Below are positions 43,625 through 52,151 of a stretch of DNA of 64,000 nt, in pieces. The notes beneath the pieces are model-generated. The model ran no database searches. It saw only the letters and a list, made by a program, of their open reading frames with translations, and was not told where the DNA came from. Every line of letters begins with the position of its first letter. Positions within the stretch are counted from its first letter, which is position 1. The DNA is taken from the NCBI GenBank assembly GCA_016415585.1, contig CP066552.1, positions 62,001-126,000 of the forward strand, in the 5' to 3' direction. The stretch comes from Pectobacterium carotovorum (lineage in GTDB: Bacteria; Pseudomonadota; Gammaproteobacteria; Enterobacterales; Enterobacteriaceae). The position numbers were made by a program, and so were the translations under genes.

Positions 43625-44655
43625 GCAATCTCCTGCCCGATTGGGCTTTTCTGTTTGACGGCGGGCTTCCAGCCCAAAGCGGGGGCGACCTGAGTCGCTA
43701 TCAGTTCAAGTGAACGCAGAATCAGTGCGTGCGGCGGATCGATGGAATGCACCTGGAATGTCACATCGGTCGCGCGCTCCAGCGAGCTGTCTGCCCGCAG
43801 TGACGCAATCACATCTTGCGCAGTGCCAACATGGCTATCGAAGGAGGCGATCAGCGCCTCCACCGAGTCGTGAGGGATCGGGCGGAACGTGCCGGAACGG
43901 GCGGCGGAACGATTAAGTCCTTTCTCTGCCAGACTTAGTGCTAATTGACGATCGTCAGCCACGAAAACGCTGCGCGAGCTGAGGATGCGCGGTGCGACAC
44001 CAGTGGGCAGCGCGGCCAAATAGGCGTCGATCATTGTGTTTTGTAGATCGGCGAGCGTGGCGTCTGGGAAATGCTCCGGGCGCGGCTGGGTACGGGAAAG
44101 CATCAGGCCATCGCCTGCTTTACCGGCACGCTCGGCACCTTCGATGGAAAACGTGGCCTGCCAGACGCGCTTATCCAAATGCGGCGCGGCAGGGTAGAGC
44201 TGATTACCGTCTTCGCTCAAGGCTTCCCCTCGCCACGCGGCGCGCAGTTTTTCCAGATAGCGCCCGAGGATCTGTCCGCGCTGTGCGCTGTCGTGACCAA
44301 ATGCGGCGAATGAGGACGGTGTACCGCCAGAACCCACGCCGACTTCCAGCCTGCCGTTGCTGAGTAAATCGAGCACGGCGGTGTCTTCCGCTACGCGCAG
44401 CGGCTCTTCCATCGGCAGCGTAATCACGCCAGTGCCGAGCAGGATGCGTTGGGTGCGTGCTGCGACCAGCGCCAGAAACACCAGCGGTGAAGGCAACCCG
44501 CCTTCATCCGCGTGAAAGTGGTGCTGTGCGACCCAGGCGCTGTCGAAGCCTAATTGTTCGGCTTTGACGATCTGTTCCGTCGCCAGCCGATAGCGCTGCT
44601 GGGCGGAGACGTCATCCAGTAATCGCGTGAAAAATCCCAGACGTTTCGTTGCCAT
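43621..44655 (-). CDS. Luciferase-like FMN-dependent monooxygenase (KPN_01858 family)
   Basis: A 344-residue TIM-barrel flavin monooxygenase: RYRLATEQIVKAEQLGFDSA, WVAQHHFHADEGG, LLGTGVITLPMEEPLRVAED and LDLLSNGRLEVGVGSGG are typical of the bacterial luciferase family. It oxidises an organic substrate with FMNH2 and oxygen; the substrate is unknown. One base separates it from the ABC ATPase gene upstream, so the imported compound is probably its substrate or precursor. Confidence 0.87.
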   Translation of the reverse strand: MATKRLGFFTRLLDDVSAQQRYRLATEQIVKAEQLGFDSAWVAQHHFHADEGGLPSPLVFLALVAARTQRILLGTGVITLPMEEPLRVAEDTAVLDLLSNGRLEVGVGSGGTPSSFAAFGHDSAQRGQILGRYLEKLRAAWRGEALSEDGNQLYPAAPHLDKRVWQATFSIEGAERAGKAGDGLMLSRTQPRPEHFPDATLADLQNTMIDAYLAALPTGVAPRILSSRSVFVADDRQLALSLAEKGLNRSAARSGTFRPIPHDSVEALIASFDSHVGTAQDVIASLRADSSLERATDVTFQVHSIDPPHALILRSLELIATQVAPALGWKPAVKQKSPIGQEIA

Positions 44656-44656
44656 T

Positions 44657-46360
44657 CTACAGTCCTTGGTTTAGTGCGAATGTGGGTTCAGTGTGAATAT
44701 GGGGAGGGTGAAAACGGGCAAAAGCCGGGTGTTGCTGTCCGGGGATGGCCTCGATGAGTTCACGGGTATAGCGATGTTCGGGCTGGGCGAAGATCTGTTC
44801 CACCGGGCCGGATTCAAGCTGCTTGCCGTGGTACAGCACGGAAACGGTGTCGGCGATCTGGCGTACTACCGCCAAATCGTGCGAAATGAACAGGTACGTC
44901 AGCCCCAGTGATTCCTGTAGCTCGGTCAGTAAACGCAGAATCTGCGCCTGCACGGTGACATCCAGTGCCGAAACCGCTTCGTCCAGCACCAGTACCTGTG
45001 GTTCCAGCACCAGCGCCCGGGCGATGGCGACACGTTGGCGCTGTCCGCCGGACAGTTCACGCGGCTTGCGTGATAGCAGCGCGACGGGTAGGGCAACGCG
45101 CTCGAACATCTCATGAATTTTTCGCTCCCGCTGCGCGGCGGTATGGCGATTAAAATTGCGCAGCGGTTCCTCGACGATGTCATATAACCGTTGTGACGGA
45201 TCGAGTGAGCCAAAAGGGTTTTGATAGACCAGCTGAATTTTCTGCCGGAACTGACGCAGCGCTTCACCTTTCAGGTGAGTGATGTCGGTGCCATCGATCA
45301 GAATGCGCCCGGCGCTGGGATGATGGAATCCGAGCAAACTGCGCGCCGTGGTGGTTTTACCGGAACCGGATTCGCCCACAATGGCGTGCGTTGTGCCGCG
45401 CGCCACGCTGAAAGAGACGTCATCGACCGCCCGAAAATGTTCCCCTTTACGGCCCGACAGGGGAAAGGTCTGCACCAAATTTTCGACCGAGACAATAATG
45501 TCAGATGCAGATGTAGGGGCACGTTGTGGACGTGGGTTTGGGTTTAGCGACGGAACATTCGCCAGCAGCGTGCGGGCATAGTGGCTTGACGGCGCACTTA
45601 GTACCTCAAGCGTTGGGCCTTGTTCCTGAATGTAGCCGTTCTGGAAAACCAGCAGGCGATCGGCACGTTCGGCGGCGACGCCCAGATCGTGAGTCACGAA
45701 CAGCACCGCCGTGCCATTTTCGCGCCGCAGTTCATCAAGCAGATCGAGAATACGTTTCTGCACCGTGACATCCAGCGCGCTGGTAGGTTCGTCAGCAATA
45801 ATCAGTGCGGGCTTCAACGCAATCGCAATGGCGATCAGGACGCGCTGTTTCATACCGCCGGACAGTTCGTGCGGATACTGTTTCGCCCGCAGTTCCGGCT
45901 GGTTTAGCCCCACGCGTTCCAGCAGCGCCAGCGTTTTCTGGCGGGTAGTCTGGCGATCTTCCCGTTGGTGAATCCGCAGAATCTCATCCACCTGCTCGCC
46001 GATGGTTTGCACCGGATTCAGTGAACTGGTGGGATCCTGCGGGATCAGGCTGATCTGCGCACCGCGCACGCTATCCAATCGTTTTTGCGACCAGCCGCTG
46101 ATATCCACGCCGTTTAGCCGAATGGCGCCGCGCGTTAACCTGCCGTTCTCGGCGAGTAAACCGATGACGGCCTGAGCGGTAGTCGTTTTCCCTGAACCGG
46201 ATTCCCCTACCAGCGCCACCACTTCACCGGGCTGAATATGGAAAGAGACGCCTTCGACCACCGTCTGCTCGCGATCGTCACTGCGATAGGCAATCGTGAC
46301 ATTCTCCAGAGCCAACACAGGCACGGCTGCGCTGGTTTGTAAGCTGGCTGACAGGCTCAT
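44657..46360 (-). CDS. Fused two-domain ABC importer ATPase (peptide/nickel type)
   Basis: A 567-residue protein with two complete nucleotide-binding domains. Each has Walker A GESGSGKTTT, a signature (LSGGMKQRV, LSGGQRQRV) and Walker B (LIIADEPTSALD, VLVLDEAVSALD). It equals DppD and DppF joined, as in GsiA and YejF. It powers uptake through the two permeases encoded upstream, overlapping the second by ATGA. Confidence 0.93.
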   Translation of the reverse strand: MSLSASLQTSAAVPVLALENVTIAYRSDDREQTVVEGVSFHIQPGEVVALVGESGSGKTTTAQAVIGLLAENGRLTRGAIRLNGVDISGWSQKRLDSVRGAQISLIPQDPTSSLNPVQTIGEQVDEILRIHQREDRQTTRQKTLALLERVGLNQPELRAKQYPHELSGGMKQRVLIAIAIALKPALIIADEPTSALDVTVQKRILDLLDELRRENGTAVLFVTHDLGVAAERADRLLVFQNGYIQEQGPTLEVLSAPSSHYARTLLANVPSLNPNPRPQRAPTSASDIIVSVENLVQTFPLSGRKGEHFRAVDDVSFSVARGTTHAIVGESGSGKTTTARSLLGFHHPSAGRILIDGTDITHLKGEALRQFRQKIQLVYQNPFGSLDPSQRLYDIVEEPLRNFNRHTAAQRERKIHEMFERVALPVALLSRKPRELSGGQRQRVAIARALVLEPQVLVLDEAVSALDVTVQAQILRLLTELQESLGLTYLFISHDLAVVRQIADTVSVLYHGKQLESGPVEQIFAQPEHRYTRELIEAIPGQQHPAFARFHPPHIHTEPTFALNQGL

Positions 46361-47217
46361 CGTTCCGTCCTCCTGATCGACTGGCTGATACGGTTAGCGG
46401 ACAGCACAACTAACACGACAATCAGGCCGGGGAAGGTGGTTAGCCACCAGGCGGTTGCGATGTAGTTGCGGCCTTCGGCAATCAGCAGCCCCCATTCCGG
46501 CGTGGGCGGTGGTGCGCCATAGCCGAGGAAGCTCAGTGTGGAGATGGCCAGAATCGCGCTGCCGAATTGCAGAGCGGCAAAGGCGAAAACGGTGGTCAGT
46601 GAATTCGGCAGAATATGTCGCCACAGCACGCTGAAAAAGGTACCGCCGCTGCCATAGGCGGCTTCGACGTAGTCGCTGTGGCGCACGCGCAGCACTTCTG
46701 AACGCACCAGTCGGGTGAAGCTGGCAACGGAGGTGACGCCCACGGCAATCGCGGCGTTAACTGTGCCGAAACCCAACAGGATGATGACGCTCAGTGCCAG
46801 TAACAGGCCGGGAATGGCCAGCAAGACATCGATACTGCGCATCACGACGCTATCCAGCCAGCCGCCAACGGCACCTGCCAACAGGCCGAACAGGCTGCCG
46901 AGCACCAGACCTAGCCCGACGGCAATAAACGCGCCGGAAAGTGAGTGCACCGCGCCGTAAACGATGCGCGCGTAGAGATCGCGCCCCAGTTGGTCGGTGC
47001 CGAGCCAGTAGTCGGCGTCAGGTGCCAGCCGCTGTGCACCCGCGATGCCTTCCGTCGGGCTATAGCCGGTAAACCAGCCGGGAAACAGCGCCCAGAGTAC
47101 GACGGTCAGCATGACCAGCCAGGCCAGCACCAGCCCCGGCTGAAAGGCGTAGCGACGCAGAAGCGGTCGCTTGCGCAGAAGAGGAAACGTGATTTTTTCC
47201 AGTTGTACGGTAGTCAT
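46357..47217 (-). CDS. ABC importer permease, DppC-like
   Basis: A 286-residue inner-membrane protein with about six TM helices. The N-terminal segment has the DppC feature LAPDADYWLGTDQLGRDLYAR-type (LGTDQLGRDLYARIVYGA), and the EAA-like coupling loop is VEAAYGSGGTFFSVLWRHIL. It overlaps the flanking genes by ATGA on both sides. Confidence 0.92.
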   Translation of the reverse strand: MTTVQLEKITFPLLRKRPLLRRYAFQPGLVLAWLVMLTVVLWALFPGWFTGYSPTEGIAGAQRLAPDADYWLGTDQLGRDLYARIVYGAVHSLSGAFIAVGLGLVLGSLFGLLAGAVGGWLDSVVMRSIDVLLAIPGLLLALSVIILLGFGTVNAAIAVGVTSVASFTRLVRSEVLRVRHSDYVEAAYGSGGTFFSVLWRHILPNSLTTVFAFAALQFGSAILAISTLSFLGYGAPPPTPEWGLLIAEGRNYIATAWWLTTFPGLIVVLVVLSANRISQSIRRTER

Positions 47218-48158
47218 AGCGTGGCTCCTGGCGTTCTTTTCAGGCGCGGATCGAGAAGGGGATAAAGCAGGTCGACGACCAAATTGACGACGACAAAGGC
47301 GGCGGCAGAAATCAGTACGATGGCCTGTAACACGCTGCTGTCCTGATAGTTCACGGCTTCTTGCGTCAACTGACCGAGCCCGTTACGTCCAAACACGGTT
47401 TCGGTAATCAGCGCCCCCGCAATCAGCTCGCCCAGCAGCAAACCGGCGATGGTCAGCGTGGGCAGCATCGCGTTACGGGCGATATGTCGCCAGAGCACGC
47501 CGCTGCGGCTGGCTCCTTTCGCACGGGCTACCGCAACAAACGGCTGGGTTTGTACCTGATCGATGCTGCGCATCAGCACTTGAGCGAGCGGGGCGGAGAT
47601 CGGCAGCGCCAGCGTCAGAACCGGCAAAATCAGCCCTTCCCATTCGCCGGGGTTAATGACGGGAATCAGCCCCAGACGAAAAGAAAAGATCTGAATTAAC
47701 ACAATGCCAAGCCAGAAGGTCGGCACGGAAATAAACAGTGATGGCAGCGATTGCAGTGCGGTTCGCAGCCACTGAAACGGCGTCAGTGTTGATAAGAACG
47801 CGAGGGCGAACGCCAACAGCCCGGCGGCGATGAAACCCAGCACCGCGAGCAGTAGCGTGGGTGGCAGATTTGCGGCAATCAGTTCGGTGACCGGCACGCC
47901 AGCCTGAAGAGAGAGGCCGAGATCGCCACGCAGTATCTGGGCTATCGCATGGAAATATTGCGTGAGCACCGGCGTATCGGCACCGTAGGATAAACGCAGC
48001 TGCGCGATCTGCTCGGCGCTCAGGCCGAGCTCTGGGTTTTGAAACTTGATCAGTACGGCATCACCCGGCATCGCCTGAAGCAGGATAAAAGACAGGGTGA
48101 ATGCCGCCCACAGGACGAGCAGTGCCTGACCGATGCGCAGTGCCAGATATCGGTTCAT
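47214..48158 (-). CDS. ABC importer permease, DppB-like
   Basis: A 314-residue permease starting RYLALRIGQALLVLWAAFTL, with the DppB-type ending (YQDSSVLQAIVLISAAAFV, NLVVDLLYPLLDPRLK) and coupling loop FVAVARAKGASRSGVLWRHI. It pairs with the DppC-like permease to form the membrane channel. The gap to the binding-protein gene is 27 bp. Confidence 0.92.
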   Translation of the reverse strand: MNRYLALRIGQALLVLWAAFTLSFILLQAMPGDAVLIKFQNPELGLSAEQIAQLRLSYGADTPVLTQYFHAIAQILRGDLGLSLQAGVPVTELIAANLPPTLLLAVLGFIAAGLLAFALAFLSTLTPFQWLRTALQSLPSLFISVPTFWLGIVLIQIFSFRLGLIPVINPGEWEGLILPVLTLALPISAPLAQVLMRSIDQVQTQPFVAVARAKGASRSGVLWRHIARNAMLPTLTIAGLLLGELIAGALITETVFGRNGLGQLTQEAVNYQDSSVLQAIVLISAAAFVVVNLVVDLLYPLLDPRLKRTPGATL

Positions 48159-48185
48159 GATGATCTCCTCCCTCTTTCTTCTGTG

Positions 48186-49823
48186 TTACTTATCCAGCCA
48201 GGTGTTGTAAAAGCTGGGGCGACCAACGGCTTCAAATGCGATGCCTTTTGTGGTGGGCGCGCCCGCAAACACCTGCGGCTCTTCAAAAATAGGAATGACG
48301 TAGGCCTGATCGATCAGGTAGCTCTGCACCTCCCCGACCAGCGCCAGTCGCTTGCTGCGGTCAGTTTCAGCGGCGATGCCATCCAGCAGCGTATTTAGGT
48401 GCGTATCGACAAAGGTGTTCACCTTGTCGCTGGAACCGCCTTTTTGCAGCAGGACGTTGCGCACCGTCGGGTAATATTGGCTTTTCAGTACATCCGGGTC
48501 GGCACGGCCTACCATCGCTGGAGCAACGCCCGTTTTCAGCGGATCGAGGCTATCGACGGTCTTACTGCCTGCATCACCGGCCAGCACATTCAGCTTCACG
48601 CCGACTTTTGCCCACTGCTGAGAAACCAGCTGTAAGGTTTCTTTGTTCTGCGGCTGCGGCAGGGATTCATAGGCGGTTAGCTCCAGCGTTTTGCCGTCTT
48701 TCTGCCGCAATCCCTGCGAACCGGTTTTCCAGCCTGCTTCATCTAACAGTTTGTTGGCCTGCGCGGGATCGAACGTGAGCTTGCTGGAGAGATCGACATA
48801 GCCTGCGGCGGTTTTAGCCAGCGGTGACGTGGCCTGTGGGTAGTTGTCCGAGAACAGCGTATCAATGATCTCTTTGGTGTTGGTGGCGTGCAGCAGTGCT
48901 TTACGCACGCGGATATCGGCGACCAGTGGGTTATCCGGGCGGAATACGACGCTGTTATTGACGCCGCGTGTCGGTGGGGCATAAAGATTGAAGCCCTGAC
49001 TCTGCACCCGCTTCTCATCATAGGCTTGGATCTGACGAATGAAGTCCGCCTGACCCGATACCAGCGCGCCAATACGCACGCTGTCTTCCGGGGTCACCAG
49101 ATAGGTAATGCCGTCCAGATAGGCACGCCCCTGATGCTTCGATTTAACCGGAGCCCAGTTGTAATCCTTGCGGGCGGTCAGTTTCAGTTCGCGTCCCAGT
49201 TTCTCGCTGCTCACCACGAACGGGCCGGAGCCAATAATGTTTTTGGCATTGCCTAACTGATTGAAATTGCGCTCCAGCGTACTGAGGGACACCAGACCGG
49301 AACCGATGGTCGCAGTACCTTGCAGAAAGCCCGGAGACGGCTTCTTAAAGTAAAACTTCACCGTGAGCGGATCGATGACTTCACTGCGCAGGTAGTTATT
49401 GATGACCTCGGAAATCGGCTGGTTGAGTGCTGTATTTCCTAATCCATAGGTATCAAAATTTTTCGCTACCGCGTTGGCATCCAGCGGGGTGCCGTCAGAG
49501 AAACTGACGCCGGGACGAATCTTGAACGTGTATTCGGTGTTATCCGCGTTAATGGTCCAGGATTCCGCAATCCACGGTTCGACCTCCAGCGTTTCTGGGT
49601 TCTGGTACGTCAGTTTATCGGTAATCTGGTTGAGGATGCCGCCGTTCGGATAAAACCCGCCCGCTGGCGTATAGAGATTGGTATGCGCCTGCTGCTCTAG
49701 ATAAATTAGCGTGCCGCCGATTTTCGGCGCGTCGTTCGCTGCCTGTGCGCCCAGCGCACCACCCAGAAGGAGCAATGAGGCAAAAATAGTGAGTTTCTGA
49801 TGAGGATGCAAAAAAGTCGCCAC
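48186..49823 (-). CDS. Periplasmic ABC substrate-binding protein (KPN_01854 family, peptide/nickel type)
   Basis: A 545-residue class-C binding protein. The signal peptide ends near GGALGAQA, and the SBP_bac_5 pattern is clear (ILNQITDKLTYQNPETLEVE, WTINADNTEYTFKIRPGVSF, SDGTPLDANAVAKNF, VRKALLHATNTKEII). It is first in the operon and sets import specificity. Its neighbours (double CMD protein and flavin monooxygenase) identify the KPN_01854-01858 type locus; the ligand is not known and need not be a peptide. Confidence 0.9.
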   Translation of the reverse strand: MATFLHPHQKLTIFASLLLLGGALGAQAANDAPKIGGTLIYLEQQAHTNLYTPAGGFYPNGGILNQITDKLTYQNPETLEVEPWIAESWTINADNTEYTFKIRPGVSFSDGTPLDANAVAKNFDTYGLGNTALNQPISEVINNYLRSEVIDPLTVKFYFKKPSPGFLQGTATIGSGLVSLSTLERNFNQLGNAKNIIGSGPFVVSSEKLGRELKLTARKDYNWAPVKSKHQGRAYLDGITYLVTPEDSVRIGALVSGQADFIRQIQAYDEKRVQSQGFNLYAPPTRGVNNSVVFRPDNPLVADIRVRKALLHATNTKEIIDTLFSDNYPQATSPLAKTAAGYVDLSSKLTFDPAQANKLLDEAGWKTGSQGLRQKDGKTLELTAYESLPQPQNKETLQLVSQQWAKVGVKLNVLAGDAGSKTVDSLDPLKTGVAPAMVGRADPDVLKSQYYPTVRNVLLQKGGSSDKVNTFVDTHLNTLLDGIAAETDRSKRLALVGEVQSYLIDQAYVIPIFEEPQVFAGAPTTKGIAFEAVGRPSFYNTWLDK

Positions 49824-50350
49824 GATGGTTTTCCCTACATGTGATGGTTTTTATTAAATTTGTTTTTTATCAGGTGAATATGCGTATCGATTACGTCCTG
49901 AAACGGGGAATACAGCAGAAGACGTTAACCGCTCGTTACAGCCGATACTTCCATAGGCGATAGGAAACAGCAAAGAACAATACCGGTATTGGTTATCCAG
50001 TTTTTAGTTAGGAAAAAGCGGGGGGGGTTGTAATGCATTTCTTGTGAGGGCCATATCGTGATATGGAGAAACTGCGGAAGGCATTTCCAGAATATATAAT
50101 CTTGTTATAGGGAACGTTTGTAATATTAAAATTAATCGATAAATAATAACTAGTGAATGGATTAATCGGGAAAAGCCTATAGAGTTTGCTGAGTGTTTTT
50201 TATACGCGTCATACTTCAAATTGCATGTGTGTTGCTGCGCGACTCAGCACACTTACCTGAGCCTGAGGTCTCGGCAAGTAGCGTTCAAACCTGCCAAAAG
50301 CAGGTTTGTCCTGAAACTTGAATTATTTAGAATATATTCATTATTAATGC
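49824..50350. other. Non-coding region upstream of the ABC-monooxygenase operon
   Basis: 527 bp with no credible gene. The operon promoter must lie at its left end. A dispersed-repeat-like block occupies about 50203-50335. A poly-G run near 50020 is unremarkable. Confidence 0.5.
50203..50335. repeat. Probable dispersed enterobacterial intergenic repeat
   Basis: A ~130-bp block opens with CGCGTCATACTTCAAATTGC and closes with CTGAAACTTGAATTATTTAG; its ends are imperfect inverted repeats (ACTTCAA / CTTGAAT). An internal hairpin CCTGCC...GGCAGG-like (CCTGCCAAAAGCAGG) is present. This matches a repeat I remember from between genes in Pectobacterium and Serratia. Confidence 0.45.
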
Positions 50351-50710
50351 TCAAAGAAGGATTTTTTTTCCTAATTTGAAATTACCTTCTTTTTGTCCCA
50401 CATGGCTTAAAAGGTAAACGGCAGGGGCAAGACATTCCCCCATGGCAATCAAATAAAACGCATCATCTTTAATGAAGAAAAAAATACTGACGCTTTTATA
50501 CATACAGCCGGAAGAAACATGCAAAACGAAGTTGTCGTCATAGCTGTAGTTACCTGTAGCTCTGGCTCTTCCCGAAGTAATCGTATTCATTGCTTGTCTT
50601 AGATTGGCATGGGTATTTTTTTCAAGATATTCTGCAAGGATTCCTTCTGCTTCAACTTGATTAAAGGGGCCGCTTTTATTACCCTCATTAATAATATAAA
50701 AAGTATCCAT
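50351..50710 (-). CDS. Uncharacterised 119-residue protein, paralogue of 36966-37325
   Basis: Same length and about half identical by eye to the gene at 36966-37325: FYIINEGNKSGPFNQ, LEKNTHANLRQAMN, ITSGRARATGNYSYD, KSVSIFFFI, FYLIAMGE, LGKKILL. There is no signal peptide or TM helix. A ggagaaaaac ribosome-binding site precedes it. Unlike its paralogue it has no RhiA-like neighbour and instead follows ghrB in the same orientation, with a long hairpin between. Function unknown. Confidence 0.7.
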   Translation of the reverse strand: MDTFYIINEGNKSGPFNQVEAEGILAEYLEKNTHANLRQAMNTITSGRARATGNYSYDDNFVLHVSSGCMYKSVSIFFFIKDDAFYLIAMGECLAPAVYLLSHVGQKEGNFKLGKKILL

Positions 50711-50755
50711 GTTTTTCTCCAGAGTTAGAGGAATACTGCATCATCACTGATGAAG

Positions 50756-50791
50756 AACAGTGATTGGTCAATATGATGACCAGCCACTGTT
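50756..50791. other. Long imperfect hairpin between ghrB and the 119-residue gene
   Basis: Nested arms AACAGTG + TGGTCA pair with TGACCA + CACTGTT, interrupted by two unpaired bases on each side and closed by a 6-nt loop. There is no U-tract in the ghrB direction. It could be an operator, mRNA processing site or weak terminator. Confidence 0.55.
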
Positions 50792-50814
50792 GAGCGTTAC
50801 ACCATATTCGCTTT

Positions 50815-51777
50815 TTATTTCAAAACCTGCGGATTCACGCAGTTTTCTTTGACCTGACCGCTCAGGGCAGCAATCAGGTTGTCAACGGCACAGGCGGCCA
50901 TGTCGTAACGGGTTTCGTGCGTGGCAGAACCGATGTGCGGCAGCGCCACCACGTTAGGTAAATCCAGCAGCGGAGAATCGACGGGCAGCGGTTCTTTGAC
51001 AAAAACATCCAGACCCGCGCCCTGAATGGTTCCTTTCACCAAGGCTTCCGTCAGCGCTTCTTCATCCACGACGGCACCACGACCAATATTAATCAAAATG
51101 GCGCTGGGTTTCATTTTTGCCAGCTGTTCGCGGCCAATGAGATGGTGCGTTTCTGCCGTTAGCGGCAGCGTGATACAGAGGAAATCAGATTCGGCTAATA
51201 GCGTATCGAGATCGCAGTGACAGGCATTAAAACGCTGCTCCGCTTCGGCGTGATGGCGGCGTGCGTTGTACAGAACCGGCATGCTGAAACCAAAGTGGGC
51301 GCGTTGCGCGACGGCCAAACCAATGCGGCCCATCCCCAAAATACCGATAGTTTTATGGTGAACGTCAGTGCCAAACCAGTCGCTGCCGACGCCCCCTTTC
51401 CATTCACCCGCTTTAACCCGCTCAGCCACTTCCACGACCCGGCGTGCGCTGGCGAGCATCAGTGCCAGAACCGTATCCGCCACGGTTTCTGTCAGTACGG
51501 TTGGGGTGTGCATGAGAATCACCCCTTTTTCATTCAGCGCGTCGACGTTAAAGGTGTCGTAACCAACAGAAATGGTGGATGCCGCGCGTAAACGCGGTGC
51601 GTGTTGCAGGAAGTCTTTATCGACCTTGCCGCCGGAACCAATGATGCCTTCGGCCGTTGCCAGGGCTGGATGATCGAGTGAGGGAAAGGCGTCAAGTTCA
51701 GTGACGGTGAAGTGTTGGTCTAAACGAGCGCGTAGATCGTCAGAAACTTTTTTATACAGGATAACGCTAGGTTTCAT
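50815..51777 (-). CDS. ghrB: Glyoxylate/2-hydroxypyruvate reductase B (2-ketoaldonate reductase)
   Basis: A 320-residue D-2-hydroxyacid dehydrogenase. From ATG 51777 ([15 protein letters not shown], ggag at 8 nt) it matches E. coli GhrB through [54 protein letters not shown] and [20 protein letters not shown]. It reduces glyoxylate, hydroxypyruvate and 2-keto-gluconate with NADPH. Catalytic Arg, Glu and His are in the last two motifs. A longer frame to 51822 is not conserved. Confidence 0.96.
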   Translation of the reverse strand: MKPSVILYKKVSDDLRARLDQHFTVTELDAFPSLDHPALATAEGIIGSGGKVDKDFLQHAPRLRAASTISVGYDTFNVDALNEKGVILMHTPTVLTETVADTVLALMLASARRVVEVAERVKAGEWKGGVGSDWFGTDVHHKTIGILGMGRIGLAVAQRAHFGFSMPVLYNARRHHAEAEQRFNACHCDLDTLLAESDFLCITLPLTAETHHLIGREQLAKMKPSAILINIGRGAVVDEEALTEALVKGTIQGAGLDVFVKEPLPVDSPLLDLPNVVALPHIGSATHETRYDMAACAVDNLIAALSGQVKENCVNPQVLK

Positions 51778-52151
51778 CACAAACTCCAGCAGATTAAGGA
51801 AGTTAACGTAGAAGTAGCTCATCGAATAATCGCGTAGCTGGCGAGAGACTGCAAGCGATACCGCCCCCGCATCTGCCCAAGGTTAACCGCGATTAATGGG
51901 GGGGTTGCACGATGGGTATGATGAACGATCGCATACCGACGCGTCACCGCCGCATACAGGGTGCTCCACGATAGGTATGAAATCTCTTTGTGGTTAATTG
52001 ATTAATATATTTCCTTTGTGATTATTATCACTCATTTTTAGGTAAAGCATTACCGTGAAAAACCGATAACCCTATCTACCGGGATGTTTTAGGCATGGTG
52101 ATTTTTAGACATGACCATGTTTTAGATATGATTTATTAATGGGGGACGGAA
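51778..52151. promoter_or_regulatory. Divergent region ghrB / chemoreceptor
   Basis: 374 bp without a gene. It holds the ghrB promoter area and a sigma-28 promoter for the chemoreceptor at 52043-52069. Confidence 0.55.
52043..52069 (+). promoter_or_regulatory. FliA (sigma-28) flagellar class III promoter
   Basis: TAAAGCAT, 11 nt, ACCGATAA compares with the FliA consensus TAAAGTTT-N11-GCCGATAA: exact spacing, 13 of 16 bases. It lies about 80 bp before the chemoreceptor ATG. Confidence 0.8.

Noticed and set aside
50004..50219. Small reverse-strand frame before the dispersed repeat
   Set aside because: AT-rich, no ribosome-binding site, overlaps the repeat; no evidence for coding.
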